Shown piece after piece: positions 12,748-22,147 of a DNA stretch of 64,000 nt (the stretch's first letter is position 1; each line of letters starts with the position of its first letter). Made by a program: the position numbers and the translations under genes. Under the pieces are notes generated by a model. That model saw only the letters and a list, made by a program, of their open reading frames with translations. It did not search any database and was not told where the DNA came from. The DNA comes from Blastococcus sp. Marseille-P5729 (lineage in GTDB: Bacteria; Actinomycetota; Actinomycetes; Mycobacteriales; Antricoccaceae). The stretch is taken from NCBI RefSeq assembly GCF_900292035.1, contig NZ_OMPO01000004.1:1-64000 (forward strand). The letters are read 5' to 3'.

Positions 12748-13065
12748 ATGACCCTGCCCCACCTGACTGCCGAGCAACGTGCAGCAGCACTCGACAAGGC
12801 GGCCGACGCCCGCCGCCGTCGGGCCGAGCTCAAAGAGTGCCTCAAACGAGGTGAGCTGACGCTCGCCGACGTGCTGGAGCGGGGCAAGGATGACGAGGTC
12901 GTGGGCCGCACGCACATGCTGACCGTGCTGGAGAGCCTGCCCGGCATCGGCAAGGTCAAGGCATCCCGGATCATGGACCGCGTAGGCATCGCCCGCAGCC
13001 GTAGGGTCCGCGGGCTGGGCGCCAAGCAGCGGGTAGCGTTGGAGGAGGAGCTGGCAGGCCGCTAG
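12748..13065 (+). CDS. mihF: integration host factor, actinobacterial type (MihF), 105 aa
   Basis: Nucleoid-associated DNA-binding protein found in actinobacteria and unrelated to the HU/IHF family. The C-terminal part [21 protein letters not shown] is the helix-two-turn-helix DNA-binding segment. The N-terminal helix is highly charged ([20 protein letters not shown]). ATG 12748 was selected because GGAAGG lies ten bases upstream and the protein then matches the family length of about 105 aa. The frame is open further upstream but the residues there look non-coding. Location directly before gmk is the conserved actinobacterial arrangement. Confidence 0.95.
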   Translation: MTLPHLTAEQRAAALDKAADARRRRAELKECLKRGELTLADVLERGKDDEVVGRTHMLTVLESLPGIGKVKASRIMDRVGIARSRRVRGLGAKQRVALEEELAGR

Positions 13066-13093
13066 CTCGCGACCGACGACCGCACGGAGGCCC

Positions 13094-13732
13094 ATGAGCC
13101 AGTCTTCTCCCGGCCGTCTCGTCGTGCTCAGCGGACCCTCGGGGGTCGGCAAGGGCTCGGTAATGGCCCGGCTGCGCCAGCGCGAGATGCCGGTGTGGGT
13201 CTCGGTCTCGTGCACCACTCGGGCGCCGCGGCCGGGCGAGCGGGACGGCGAGCACTACTTCTTCATCGACGAGGCGGAGTTCGTGCGCCGCGTCGAGGCC
13301 GGCGAGATGCTCGAGCACGCCCAGTTCGCCGGACGCCGCTACGGGACCCCACGCGCTGCGGTACAGCAGCACCTGGACGCGGGAGAGTCGGTGCTCCTCG
13401 AGATCGAGCTCGACGGGGCCCGCCAAGTCAAGGCCAGCATGCCGGAGGCGTTCATGGTCTTCCTCGCGCCGCCGTCCCGCGACGAGCTGGTGCGCCGGCT
13501 GACCGGCCGGGGGACCGAGACGCCCGAGCAGATCGCGGCGCGGCTGGCGCAGGCCGAGGTAGAGCTGGCCGCCGAGCGCGAGTTCGACGAGGTCATCGTC
13601 ACCGCCGACCTCGGCGGGGCCGTCGGCAGGTTGCTAGACTTGATCACGGGCCCACGGCCCGGGGCGGGCGAGCGCGCCCCCCGCGAGCCTGACCTGAACG
13701 GGGCCGCACCTGAAAACTCTCCCCAGCGATGA
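13094..13732 (+). CDS. gmk: guanylate kinase, 212 aa
   Basis: Phosphorylates GMP to GDP. P-loop [12 protein letters not shown] at about residues 11-22, and the GMP-binding region [19 protein letters not shown] at about 37-56, including the Arg pair and the YFF segment. A short Pro/Ala-rich tail follows the catalytic core. ATG 13094 follows GGAGG at the normal distance. Its TGA (13730-13732) directly abuts the ATG of rpoZ, indicating coupled translation. Confidence 0.95.
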   Translation: MSQSSPGRLVVLSGPSGVGKGSVMARLRQREMPVWVSVSCTTRAPRPGERDGEHYFFIDEAEFVRRVEAGEMLEHAQFAGRRYGTPRAAVQQHLDAGESVLLEIELDGARQVKASMPEAFMVFLAPPSRDELVRRLTGRGTETPEQIAARLAQAEVELAAEREFDEVIVTADLGGAVGRLLDLITGPRPGAGERAPREPDLNGAAPENSPQR

Positions 13733-14008
13733 ATGGACGAGTACGTGTCCGGAACCTCTCCCGCCCCTGAAGGCATCACCAACCCGCCGATCGATGAGCT
13801 GCTCACGCGCGCGTCATCGAAGTACGGGCTGGTGATCTACGCGGCCAAGCGTGCTCGCCAGATCAACGCCTACTACGGCCAGCTCGCCGAGGGCCTGCTC
13901 GAGCACGTCGGCCCGCTGGTCGAGACCGGCGTGCAGGAGAAGCCGCTGTCGATCGCGCTGCGGGAGATCAACGAAGGTCTGCTGACCGCCGAGTCCACCG
14001 ACTCCTGA
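13733..14008 (+). CDS. rpoZ: RNA polymerase omega subunit, 91 aa
   Basis: Small assembly subunit of RNA polymerase that wraps the beta-prime C terminus. The conserved core reads [11 protein letters not shown] then [20 protein letters not shown] and [14 protein letters not shown], close to the actinobacterial form. ATG 13733 abuts the gmk stop; a GTG at 13745 is an alternative start that would shorten the protein by four residues. Placed between gmk and coaBC as in other actinobacteria. Confidence 0.95.
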   Translation: MDEYVSGTSPAPEGITNPPIDELLTRASSKYGLVIYAAKRARQINAYYGQLAEGLLEHVGPLVETGVQEKPLSIALREINEGLLTAESTDS

Positions 14009-14021
14009 ACCGGCTCGACCC

Positions 14022-15269
14022 GTGCCGCCGAGCCCTGCTCCCCGCGTCGTCCTCGGCGTCTCCGGGGGCATCGCCGCCTACAAGTCCTGCGAGCTGCTGC
14101 GTGCCCTGACCGAGTCCGGTCACCACGTCGATGTCATCCCGACCGAGGCCGCGCTGCGCTTCGTGGGGGCCGCCACCTTCGAGGCGCTCAGCGGGAATCC
14201 CGTCACGACCGGGGTGTTCAGCGACATCCCCTCGGTACGGCACGTCCGTCTCGGCCAGCAGGCCGACCTGATCGTGATCGCGCCGGCCACCGCCGACCTG
14301 ATCGCCCGCATGGCAGCTGGCCGCGCCGACGACCTGCTCACGTCCACGCTGCTGGCCACCCTCGCGCCGGTCGCGATCGCGCCGGCGATGCACACCGAGA
14401 TGTGGCAGCATCCCGCCACCCAGGCCAACATCGCCACGCTGCGCTCGCGCGGCGTCACCGTGATCGGGCCGGCGTCCGGGCGGCTGACCGGCAAGGACAC
14501 CGGCCCGGGCCGGATGGCCGAGCCGGCTGAGATCGCCCAGCTGGCCCGGGTGCTGCTTGAACGCCGTGACGCGCTGCCGCACGACCTCGCCGGCACCCGA
14601 GTGCTGGTCACCGCCGGGGGCACCCGCGAACCGCTGGATCCCGTGCGCTTCCTCACCAACCGGTCCTCCGGCAAGCAGGGATACGCCCTCGTGCAGGTTG
14701 CGGCGGCCCGTGGCGCCGCGGTCACGCTGATCTCCGCGAACGCGGCCTTGCCCACCCCGGCGGGCGTCGACCTCGTGCGCGTCGAGACCGCTCTCGAGCT
14801 GCAGGAAGCCACCGTCGCCGCCGCTGCCGACCATGACGTCGTGGTGATGGCCGCCGCCGTCTCGGACTTCCGGCCCACCGAGCGCAGTAGCTCGAAGATC
14901 AAGAAGACCGCTGCTGAGCCTGAGCGCATCGCGCTGGCGAAGAACCCTGACATCCTCGCTGGACTGGTCGCCGAGCGAGAGGCCGGGCGGCTCCCGGCCG
15001 GGCTGCGGATCGTCGGGTTCGCGGCCGAGACCGGTGACGAGCGGTACACCGTGGAGGAGTACGGAAAGCAGAAGCTGGGCCGCAAGCGTTGCGACTACCT
15101 GGTCGTCAACGATGTCGGCGAGGGCGGCGCCTTCGAGTCCGACACCAATGCCGGGCTGATCATCGGTCGCGACGGGCGCACGACCGAGATCCCGCGGGGC
15201 AGCAAGCAGCTCGTCGCGGCGCAGATCTTGGACGTGGTCACCGCATCCGCCGGCTCGCCGTCCGCCTAG
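14022..15269 (+). CDS. coaBC: bifunctional phosphopantothenoylcysteine decarboxylase / phosphopantothenate-cysteine ligase, 415 aa
   Basis: Two consecutive steps of coenzyme A synthesis. The N-terminal CoaC flavodoxin-like domain (residues 1-190) shows [11 protein letters not shown], the HVRLG histidine segment and PAMHTEMW. The flap cysteine found in many CoaC proteins is absent, as in the mycobacterial enzyme ([13 protein letters not shown] in that position). The CoaB domain (from about 190) shows [26 protein letters not shown] and the KIKK motif. Begins at GTG 14022, 13 nt after rpoZ. Confidence 0.95.
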   Translation: MPPSPAPRVVLGVSGGIAAYKSCELLRALTESGHHVDVIPTEAALRFVGAATFEALSGNPVTTGVFSDIPSVRHVRLGQQADLIVIAPATADLIARMAAGRADDLLTSTLLATLAPVAIAPAMHTEMWQHPATQANIATLRSRGVTVIGPASGRLTGKDTGPGRMAEPAEIAQLARVLLERRDALPHDLAGTRVLVTAGGTREPLDPVRFLTNRSSGKQGYALVQVAAARGAAVTLISANAALPTPAGVDLVRVETALELQEATVAAAADHDVVVMAAAVSDFRPTERSSSKIKKTAAEPERIALAKNPDILAGLVAEREAGRLPAGLRIVGFAAETGDERYTVEEYGKQKLGRKRCDYLVVNDVGEGGAFESDTNAGLIIGRDGRTTEIPRGSKQLVAAQILDVVTASAGSPSA

Positions 15270-15306
15270 ACTGTCGCTTGACCACCTACCGAGGAGTAGC
15301 CACACG

Positions 15307-16500
15307 ATGTCCCGCCGCCTGTTCACCTCTGAGTCCGTCACCGAGGGACACCCCGACAAGATCGCCGACGCGATCAGTGACGCGATTCTCGACGAGCTGC
15401 TCACGCAGGACCCGGGCGCGCGGGTCGCGGTGGAGACCCTCATCATGACCGGCCAGGTACACATCGCCGGCGAGGTCCGCACCACCGCGTACGCCGACAT
15501 CCCGGGCCTGGTGCGCAAGACGATTCTCGACATCGGCTACGACTCCTCCAGCAAGGGATTCGACGGCGCGTCGTGCGGCGTGTCGGTGTCGATCGGGGAG
15601 CAGTCCTCCGACATCGCCGCGGGCGTGGACGTCGCCCATGAGTCGCGCGTCGAGGGCAACGAGGACGCGATCTCGGCGCAGGGCGCCGGCGATCAGGGAC
15701 TGATGTTCGGGTTCGCCTGTGACGAGACGCCGGAGCTGATGCCGCTGCCGATCTCGATGGCGCACCGGCTCTCACGCCGGCTCACCGAGGTGCGCAAGGA
15801 CGGCACGCTGCCGTATCTGCGGCCCGACGGGAAGACGCAGGTCACCATCGAGTATGTCGACGGCCGGCCCGAGCGGGTGGATACCGTCGTGCTCTCCACG
15901 CAGCACGCGGAGGGGATCAGCCTAGAGGGCATGCTGGCCCCCGACATCCGCGAGCACGTCATCGACCACGTCCTGGCCTCGTACGACCTCGACTCGACCG
16001 ACGTCCGGGTGCTGATCAACCCCACCGGCAACTTCGTGATCGGCGGTCCGATGGGCGATGCCGGGCTGACCGGCCGCAAGATCATCGTCGACACCTACGG
16101 CGGGTATGCCCGCCACGGCGGCGGCGCCTTCTCTGGCAAGGACCCGTCGAAGGTCGACCGCTCCGCGACCTATGCCACCCGGTGGGTCGCCAAGAACATC
16201 GTCGCGGCCGGGCTCGCCGCCAAGTGCGAGGTCCAGGTGGCATATGCGATCGGCCGCGCTGAGCCGGTGGGCATGTACATCGATACCTTCGGCACCGAGA
16301 CCACCCCGGTCGAGCGGATCGAGAAGGCGGCGGCCGAGGTATTCGACCTGCGTCCGCTTGCCATCATCCGCGACCTCGACCTGCTGCGGCCGATCTATCG
16401 GGCGACCACTGCCTACGGCCACTTCGGCCGCGAGGACGGCGACTTCCCGTGGGAGCGCACCGACCGAGCCGCCGAGCTCGCGCGGATCGCGACCCAGTAG
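15307..16500 (+). CDS. metK: S-adenosylmethionine synthetase, 397 aa
   Basis: Forms SAM from methionine and ATP. Signature segments: [18 protein letters not shown] at the N terminus, [13 protein letters not shown] around 120, and [16 protein letters not shown] around 265. Full length for the family. Only 37 nt separate it from coaBC, with a GAGGAG ribosome-binding site, so there is no room for a SAM riboswitch and transcription probably continues from upstream. Confidence 0.97.
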   Translation: MSRRLFTSESVTEGHPDKIADAISDAILDELLTQDPGARVAVETLIMTGQVHIAGEVRTTAYADIPGLVRKTILDIGYDSSSKGFDGASCGVSVSIGEQSSDIAAGVDVAHESRVEGNEDAISAQGAGDQGLMFGFACDETPELMPLPISMAHRLSRRLTEVRKDGTLPYLRPDGKTQVTIEYVDGRPERVDTVVLSTQHAEGISLEGMLAPDIREHVIDHVLASYDLDSTDVRVLINPTGNFVIGGPMGDAGLTGRKIIVDTYGGYARHGGGAFSGKDPSKVDRSATYATRWVAKNIVAAGLAAKCEVQVAYAIGRAEPVGMYIDTFGTETTPVERIEKAAAEVFDLRPLAIIRDLDLLRPIYRATTAYGHFGREDGDFPWERTDRAAELARIATQ

Positions 16501-16530
16501 GAGCGCGTCACGCCCGGCCAGCAGACCCTG

Positions 16531-18483
16531 ATGCCACCGGTGCGCCCGGACGACGGGCCGCTGGTGGCATCGGTGTATCCCGACGTGCCGCTGCCGCACC
16601 TGGATCGCCGCTTCGACTACGTCGTGCCGGACGAGCTCGCCGACCAGGTTGCCGTCGGGTCCCGCGTGCGGGTGCGTTTTGCCGGCAAGCTGGTCGACGC
16701 GTACGTCGTCGGCCTGAGCAGCGATACCGAGCGCGAGGGCCGGCTCTCGCGCGTGCAGCGCGTGGTCGGGCCGCTGCCCGTGCTGACCGACGAGACGTTG
16801 CCGCTCATGCGCGCCGTCGCCGACCGCTGGGCCGGCGGCTTCTGCGACGTGGTCCGGCTGGCCGTGCCCCCGCGCAACGCGCGCACCGAGAAGTCCGCCA
16901 CCCAGCCGGTGCTCGACTACGCCGCGCCGTCCGACACCGGCTGGGGTGCGTACGGTGACGGGTTCCTGAGCGCGCTGCGCGAAGGGCGCCGGGCGCGGGC
17001 CGTGTGGACGGCGATGCCCGGCGAGGATTGGCCGCTGCGGCTGGCCGAGGCCGCCGCCACGACGGCGGCTGGGGGACGCGGGGCGGTGATTGTCGTCCCC
17101 GACGTGAAGGACGCCGCGCGCGTCGAGGACGCCTTGCGGATTCTGGTCGGAAAGGACGGCTTCGCCCCGCTGAACGCGGGGCTGGGGCCGTCGGCACGCT
17201 ACCGTCGCTTCCTGCGCTGCCTGCGCGGCGAGGTGCGGATCGCGGTCGGAACCCGGTCTGCGGTCTACGCCCCCGTGCGCGACCTGGGGCTGGTCGCCAT
17301 CTGGGACGACGGCGACGATCTGTACGACGAGCCGCGTGCGCCGTACGCGCACGCCCGCGACGTCGCGGTGCTGCGCGCCCACCTCAGTGGCGCCAGCGTG
17401 CTGATCGGCGGTTTCACGCAGTCGGTCGCCAGCGCCGCGCTGCTCGAACGGGGGTGGGCGGCCGCGCTGCGCCCCGACCGGGACAGCGCGCGGTCCCGGA
17501 TGCCGCGCATCGTGGCCTCGGGAGACGACATCTTCCTTCGCTCGGACGCCGCCACGCACAGTGCCCGGATGCCGAAGGTCGCGATGGACGCGGCCCGGGC
17601 GGCGATCGACGCGGGGAACCCGGTGCTCGTACAGGTCCCGCGGCGCGGCTATCTGCCGGTGCTCGCGTGCGTGCGGTGCGGCACCCCGGCCCGCTGCGCG
17701 CAGTGCCGGGGGCCACTCGCGCTCCGCTCGGGCCGCGACCCGTTGGCCGCCTGCCGGTGGTGCGGCACGATCGCGGCCGGCTGGCGGTGCCCCGAGTGCG
17801 ATGCCGACCGGTTCCGGGCCGCGGTGGTGGGCGCCGGGCGTACCGCGGAGGAGATCGGGCGGATGCTGCCCGGCACCGCGGTGGTGCAGTCCGCCGGAGA
17901 CCATGTCATCTCCCGCATCGAGCCCGGCAAGCGGGTCGTGATCGCCACGCCCGGCGCCGAGCCGGTCGTCGACGGGGGGTATGGCGCCGTCCTGCTGCTG
18001 GATGGCTGGGCGCTGCTCACCCGCTCCGAGCTGCTCGCGGGCGAGGAGGCGCTGCGCCGATGGATGAACGCAGCAGCGCTGGCCCGGGCCGGCGCGGACG
18101 GCGGCCGGGTGGTCGGGATGGCGCCCGCCGCCGTGCCGGTCGTGCAGGCGCTGGTGCGCTGGGATGCGCCGTGGTACGCCGAGCGCGAGCTGGCCGACAG
18201 ACATGAGCTGCGCTTCCCGCCGACGGTTCGGATGGCCGCCCTGGTGGGTGATCCGGCAGCGGTGGATGAGGCAACACGGTCGCCGGAGCTGCCACCGACC
18301 ACCGACGTCCTGGGCCCGGTGACCGACTACGTCGACGAGACCGCTGAGCGGCTGCTGCTGCGCGTCCCGACCACGGACGGGGACGCTCTCGCGCAGGCCC
18401 TGCACGCCTTGCGCAGCCACCGCTCCCTGCACAAGGCGCGCGACCGGCTGCACATCAAGCTCGACCCGCAGCGGCTGCTCTAG
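16531..18483 (+). CDS. priA: PriA-like primosomal protein N', helicase motifs degenerate, 650 aa
   Basis: Homologue of the replication-restart protein PriA. The N-terminal DNA-binding domain (YPDVPLPHLDRRFDYVVPDE) and a zinc-binding region with eight cysteines (CVRCGTPARCAQC, then CRWCGT and WRCPEC, starting near residue 380) are kept. The ATPase core is not: the Walker A position reads AMPGEDWPLR and the DEAH box position reads IWDDGDD. Helicase activity is therefore not expected, in line with actinobacterial PriA proteins generally; it may act as a DNA-structure or protein-loading factor. ATG 16531 is taken as start, 30 nt after metK. Confidence 0.88.
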   Translation: MPPVRPDDGPLVASVYPDVPLPHLDRRFDYVVPDELADQVAVGSRVRVRFAGKLVDAYVVGLSSDTEREGRLSRVQRVVGPLPVLTDETLPLMRAVADRWAGGFCDVVRLAVPPRNARTEKSATQPVLDYAAPSDTGWGAYGDGFLSALREGRRARAVWTAMPGEDWPLRLAEAAATTAAGGRGAVIVVPDVKDAARVEDALRILVGKDGFAPLNAGLGPSARYRRFLRCLRGEVRIAVGTRSAVYAPVRDLGLVAIWDDGDDLYDEPRAPYAHARDVAVLRAHLSGASVLIGGFTQSVASAALLERGWAAALRPDRDSARSRMPRIVASGDDIFLRSDAATHSARMPKVAMDAARAAIDAGNPVLVQVPRRGYLPVLACVRCGTPARCAQCRGPLALRSGRDPLAACRWCGTIAAGWRCPECDADRFRAAVVGAGRTAEEIGRMLPGTAVVQSAGDHVISRIEPGKRVVIATPGAEPVVDGGYGAVLLLDGWALLTRSELLAGEEALRRWMNAAALARAGADGGRVVGMAPAAVPVVQALVRWDAPWYAERELADRHELRFPPTVRMAALVGDPAAVDEATRSPELPPTTDVLGPVTDYVDETAERLLLRVPTTDGDALAQALHALRSHRSLHKARDRLHIKLDPQRLL

Positions 18484-18539
18484 CCGCAGCAGTGGCCGGC
18501 CACCGACCGGCGGCCGACCGGGGGATCGCCTAGAATGCC

Positions 18540-19088
18540 CTGGGGTCCGTAACCCCCATTCGCCTGTTCGGCGACCCCGTCCTGCGCACCCCGTGCGAGC
18601 CGGTGACCGACTTCGATCGCGAGCTGGCCAGGCTCGTCGACGACCTCACCGACACGATGCTCGCGGCCAACGGCGCCGGACTTGCCGCGCCGCAGATCGG
18701 CGTCGGGGCGCGGGTGTTCACCTATCACGTGGACGACCAGGTCGGGCACCTCGTGAACCCCGTCGTGGAGTATGTCTCCGACGAGGAGCAGACCGATGAC
18801 GAGGGCTGCCTGTCGATCCCGGGCCTGGCCTTCCCGTGCACGCGGCCCCTCCGGGCGCGTGCGGCCGGCTTCGACATGCACGGTGAGCCGCTGGTCATCG
18901 AGGGCGAACGACTGCTCGCGAGGGCGGTGCTGCACGAGATCGACCACCTGGACGGCGTCCTGTTCGTCGACCGGCTCGACCCGGCGACGCGCAAGGCGGC
19001 GATGCGCGCGATTCGCGAGGCCGAGTGGGCCGGGACGCCACGCCCGGTGATCAAGGTCAGCCCGCACCCCTCGCCGTTCGGGATCTGA
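18540..19088 (+). CDS. def: peptide deformylase, start codon non-standard or missing
   Basis: Removes the formyl group from nascent proteins. Three metalloprotease motifs are intact: GAGLAAPQIG, DEGCLS and HEIDHLDG. The N-terminal family segment VTPIRLFGDPVLR is encoded from 18549, but no ATG, GTG or TTG lies in frame between it and the TAG at 18531. The only in-frame candidate is CTG 18540. The first standard start, GTG 18603, would remove about 21 residues including the conserved GDPVLR. An out-of-frame ATG at 18535 would come into frame if one G were missing from the GGGG at 18542-18545. I mark the CTG as provisional. Confidence 0.85.
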   Translation: MGSVTPIRLFGDPVLRTPCEPVTDFDRELARLVDDLTDTMLAANGAGLAAPQIGVGARVFTYHVDDQVGHLVNPVVEYVSDEEQTDDEGCLSIPGLAFPCTRPLRARAAGFDMHGEPLVIEGERLLARAVLHEIDHLDGVLFVDRLDPATRKAAMRAIREAEWAGTPRPVIKVSPHPSPFGI

Positions 19089-19090
19089 CG

Positions 19091-20023
19091 ATGCGCATCC
19101 TGTTCGCGGGCACGCCGCACGCCGCCGTCCCCTCACTGGAGGCACTGCACGCCTCCGAGCACGAGATTGTCGCGGTGCTGACGCGCCCGGACACGCGATC
19201 CGGTCGTGGCCGGAGCATGAGCCGCAGCGAGGTCGGCCAGCGGGCCGACGAGCTGGCCATCCCGCTGCTGCAGCCCCGGTCGCTGCGCGATGCCGAGGCG
19301 CGCGAGGCGATCGCCGCGCTCGATCCGGACCTTGCGGTGATCGTGGCCTACGGTGGTCTCGTTCCGGCGCCGGTGCTGCAGCTGCCGCGGCACGGTTGGG
19401 TGAACCTGCACTTCTCCCTGCTGCCGCGCTGGCGGGGGGCGGCGCCGGTGCAGCACGCGATCGCCGCCGGCGACGCGCAGATCGGCGCGTGCACCTTCCG
19501 GCTTGAAGAGGGCCTGGACACCGGTCCGGTCTATCGACGGATCTCGATGGGCATGCCCGAGCGGGCGACCGCCGGCGATCTGCTTGAGACCCTGGCCGTA
19601 GACGGCGCGCACCTGCTGGCGCAGACCGTCGAAGACATCGCTGCCGGCACCGCCCGGCCGGAGGCTCAGCCAGCGGACGGCATCACGCTCGCGCCGAAGA
19701 TCAGCGTCGATGACGTTCACGTGCGCTTCAGCAGGCCGGCGCCCGTCGTCGACCGGCTGATCCGCTCGGCAACCCCCGCGCCCGGCGCCTGGTGCCTGAT
19801 CGCCGGGCAGCGCGTCAAGCTCGGTCCCGTCCTGCCACTGCACGAGAGCCTGCCTGCAGGCGAGCTGGTAGTGACCAAGCGCGAGGTCGTCATCGGCTGC
19901 GAGCTCGGCGCCGTCCGGCTCGGTCAGGTCCAGCCCCAGGGCAAGAAGGCGATGCCCGCGGCAGACTTCGCCCGCGGTGCCCGGTTGACCAGCGGCATGC
20001 TCGTCGACGAGGCGTCGTTGTGA
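19091..20023 (+). CDS. fmt: methionyl-tRNA formyltransferase, 310 aa
   Basis: Formylates initiator Met-tRNA, the partner activity of the adjacent deformylase. Formyltransferase core: RILFAGTPHAAVPSLEAL at the N terminus, the catalytic NLHFSLLPRWRGAAPVQHAI (Asn, His; about residues 108-127), and DTGPVY. The C-terminal OB-like tRNA-binding domain follows (from about 205). ATG 19091 begins two bases after the def stop. Normal family length. Its TGA overlaps the GTG of rsmB. Confidence 0.96.
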   Translation: MRILFAGTPHAAVPSLEALHASEHEIVAVLTRPDTRSGRGRSMSRSEVGQRADELAIPLLQPRSLRDAEAREAIAALDPDLAVIVAYGGLVPAPVLQLPRHGWVNLHFSLLPRWRGAAPVQHAIAAGDAQIGACTFRLEEGLDTGPVYRRISMGMPERATAGDLLETLAVDGAHLLAQTVEDIAAGTARPEAQPADGITLAPKISVDDVHVRFSRPAPVVDRLIRSATPAPGAWCLIAGQRVKLGPVLPLHESLPAGELVVTKREVVIGCELGAVRLGQVQPQGKKAMPAADFARGARLTSGMLVDEASL

Positions 20024-21447
20024 GCGGTGCGCCCCGCAGCGGCGCGCCCCGCAGCGGCGCGTCCCGCGGAGGCGGGCGCCGCGGAGGGCCGCGTGGCCGC
20101 AGGCTCGCCGTGGGCGCCGCCCCCCGCAGGGTGGCCTACGAGGTCGTGCGGGCGGTCTCCGGCCGCGACGCCTACGCCAACCTCGTGCTGCCCGACCGGA
20201 TTCGGCAGGCCGGTCTCGACGCGCGCGACGCGGCGCTCGCGACCGAGCTGACCTACGGCACCCTGCGGGCGGCCGGACTGTTGGACGCCGTGATCGACGT
20301 CGTCTCCAGCCGGCCGGTGGACCAGCTGGACGACGACGTCCGCGACGCGGTCCGGCTGGGGGCCTACCAGCTGCTGCGGACCCGGATCGCACCGCACGCC
20401 GCCGTCTCGGCGACCGTCGGCGCCACCCATGGCGTGCTGTCGCAGGGCCAGGCCGGGTTCGTCAACGCGCTGCTGCGCAAGATTGGCTATCGCACCGAGG
20501 AGGAATGGGTCGGGCGGGTCGCGCCGGATGCCGACACCGATCCGATCGGCAACCTGGCTATGAAGCACGCCCACCCGCGATGGATCGCCGCCGCCTTCAA
20601 CGATGCCCTCGGCGGGGACCGCGACGAGCTCGCTGCCGCGCTCGCCGCCGACGACGAGCGGCCCGCGGGGCACCTCGCCGCCCGGCCCGGCCGGGTCACC
20701 CGCGACGAGCTGGCCGCAGCGAGCGGCGGAACCCTGGGCCGCTACTCGCCGTACGCGGTGCACCTGGACTCCGGCGATCCGGCCGAGATCGCCTACGTGC
20801 GGTCCGGCTCGGCCGCGGTGCAGGACGAAGGCAGTCAGCTGGCCGCGCTCGCGCTCATCGAGACACCGATCGAGGGGGCCGACTCGCGCTGGGTCGACCT
20901 GTGTGCCGGGCCCGGCGGGAAGGCCGGGCTGCTGGCTGCGGTCGCGGCCGGACGGGGCGCCCGGCTGCTGGCGTGTGAGCCTGCCCCACATCGCGCCGCT
21001 CTCGTCGCGAGCACCCTGCGCGGTCTGCCCGCCCAGGCGGTGATCAGCGACGGCCGCCGGGCTCCGCTCGCCGACTCGTCGGTCGACCGAGTTCTCGTCG
21101 ACGCGCCGTGCTCCGGGCTCGGTGCGCTGCGTCGCCGTCCGGAGTCGCGCTGGCGCCGCCAGCCCTCCGACATCCCGGCGCTCACCATGCTGCAGCGCGA
21201 GCTGCTGACCTCGGCGTTGCGCGTGGTCCGCGCCGGAGGCGTGGTCGCGTATGTCACCTGCAGCCCGCACGTCGCCGAGACCCGCGCGGTGGTGCGGGCC
21301 GTGGTCGACGAGCGGATGCACGAGCTGGTCGACGTCCGCCCGGTCCTGGGCGAGCTGCCTGACCTCGGCGAGGGCCCATGGGTGCAGTTGTGGCCCCATC
21401 GGCACGGCACCGACGCGATGTTCATCAGCCTGATTCGGAAGAGATAG
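20020..21447 (+). CDS. rsmB: 16S rRNA m5C967 methyltransferase RsmB-like, 475 aa
   Basis: SAM-dependent RNA cytosine-5 methyltransferase. An N-terminal NusB-like helical domain (ARRVAYEVV-type segment around residue 36 to 165) precedes the Rossmann domain with CAGPGGKAGLL. The catalytic cysteine is in TCSPH (about Cys414) and the release cysteine in DAPCSGLG (about Cys364). The start at GTG 20020 overlaps the fmt stop (GTGA). The first 27 residues are an Arg/Gly/Ser-rich tail that arises from a small tandem repeat. Confidence 0.93.
   Translation: MSGAPRSGAPRSGASRGGGRRGGPRGRRLAVGAAPRRVAYEVVRAVSGRDAYANLVLPDRIRQAGLDARDAALATELTYGTLRAAGLLDAVIDVVSSRPVDQLDDDVRDAVRLGAYQLLRTRIAPHAAVSATVGATHGVLSQGQAGFVNALLRKIGYRTEEEWVGRVAPDADTDPIGNLAMKHAHPRWIAAAFNDALGGDRDELAAALAADDERPAGHLAARPGRVTRDELAAASGGTLGRYSPYAVHLDSGDPAEIAYVRSGSAAVQDEGSQLAALALIETPIEGADSRWVDLCAGPGGKAGLLAAVAAGRGARLLACEPAPHRAALVASTLRGLPAQAVISDGRRAPLADSSVDRVLVDAPCSGLGALRRRPESRWRRQPSDIPALTMLQRELLTSALRVVRAGGVVAYVTCSPHVAETRAVVRAVVDERMHELVDVRPVLGELPDLGEGPWVQLWPHRHGTDAMFISLIRKR
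20026..20070 (+). repeat. three tandem 15-nt units encoding the rsmB N terminus
   Basis: GGTGCGCCCCGCAGC, GGCGCGCCCCGCAGC and GGCGCGTCCCGCGGA follow one another in frame and encode GAPRS, GAPRS and GASRG. The basic tail they make precedes the NusB-like domain and is likely disordered. The unit length is a multiple of three, so expansion or contraction would not disturb the gene. Confidence 0.8.
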
Positions 21448-21457
21448 AAGGTAATCG

Positions 21458-22147
21458 ATGCAGTATGACGCGGCGTACACCGGCACCGGGCGGCCGATGA
21501 TCGCGCCGAGCATCCTGTCGGCCGACTTCGCCCGCCTGGCCGACGAGGCAGCCCGGGTGGCGGGCAGTGACTGGCTGCATGTCGACGTGATGGACGCGCA
21601 CTTCGTGCCCAACCTGACCCTCGGTCCGCCGGTCGTGAAGAGCCTGCGCGCGGTGACCGAGATCCCACTGGACTGCCACCTGATGATCGAGGACCCGGAC
21701 CGGTGGGCGCCCGGGTATGCCGAGCTCGGAGCCCACAACGTCACCTTCCATGTCGAGGCCGCCGCCGACCCGGTGCAGACCGCGCGGGCGATCCGGTCGG
21801 CGGGCGCCAAGGCCGGTCTCGCGCTCAAGCCCGGCACCGCGCTCGAGGGCTACCTCGACGTGCTGCGTGAGTTCGACACGCTCCTGATCATGACCGTCGA
21901 GCCCGGGTTCGGCGGCCAGGCGTTCATCGAGCAGATGCTGCCGAAGATCGCAGCCGCACGGGCCGCCGTGGACTCCGGGCACCTGCGCCTGCTGCTCGAG
22001 GTGGACGGCGGGATCAACGCCGACACCATCGAACGGGCCGCCGCGGCCGGCGCCGACTGCTTCGTCGCCGGCAGCGCGGTGTACGGCGCGGACGACCCGG
22101 CCGAGGCCGTGCGACGGCTGCGCGAGCAGGCGGCCTCCGTCTCGTGA
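21458..22147 (+). CDS. rpe: ribulose-phosphate 3-epimerase, 229 aa
   Basis: Interconverts ribulose 5-phosphate and xylulose 5-phosphate in the pentose phosphate pathway; ribulose 5-phosphate is also the substrate of the RibB activity encoded two genes on. TIM-barrel motifs: [25 protein letters not shown] (metal His and Asp), [20 protein letters not shown] and [10 protein letters not shown], with VAGSAVYG at the phosphate site. AGAAGG precedes ATG 21458. Overlaps ribD by 4 nt. Confidence 0.96.
   Translation: MQYDAAYTGTGRPMIAPSILSADFARLADEAARVAGSDWLHVDVMDAHFVPNLTLGPPVVKSLRAVTEIPLDCHLMIEDPDRWAPGYAELGAHNVTFHVEAAADPVQTARAIRSAGAKAGLALKPGTALEGYLDVLREFDTLLIMTVEPGFGGQAFIEQMLPKIAAARAAVDSGHLRLLLEVDGGINADTIERAAAAGADCFVAGSAVYGADDPAEAVRRLREQAASVS

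Noticed and set aside
15270-15306. SAM riboswitch before metK
   Set aside because: The gap is only 37 nt and holds just the ribosome-binding site.
15922-18453. Long open frame of 843 codons on the minus strand
   Set aside because: It is antisense to metK and priA, is very rich in Arg, His and Gly, and shows no domain; high GC keeps antisense frames open.
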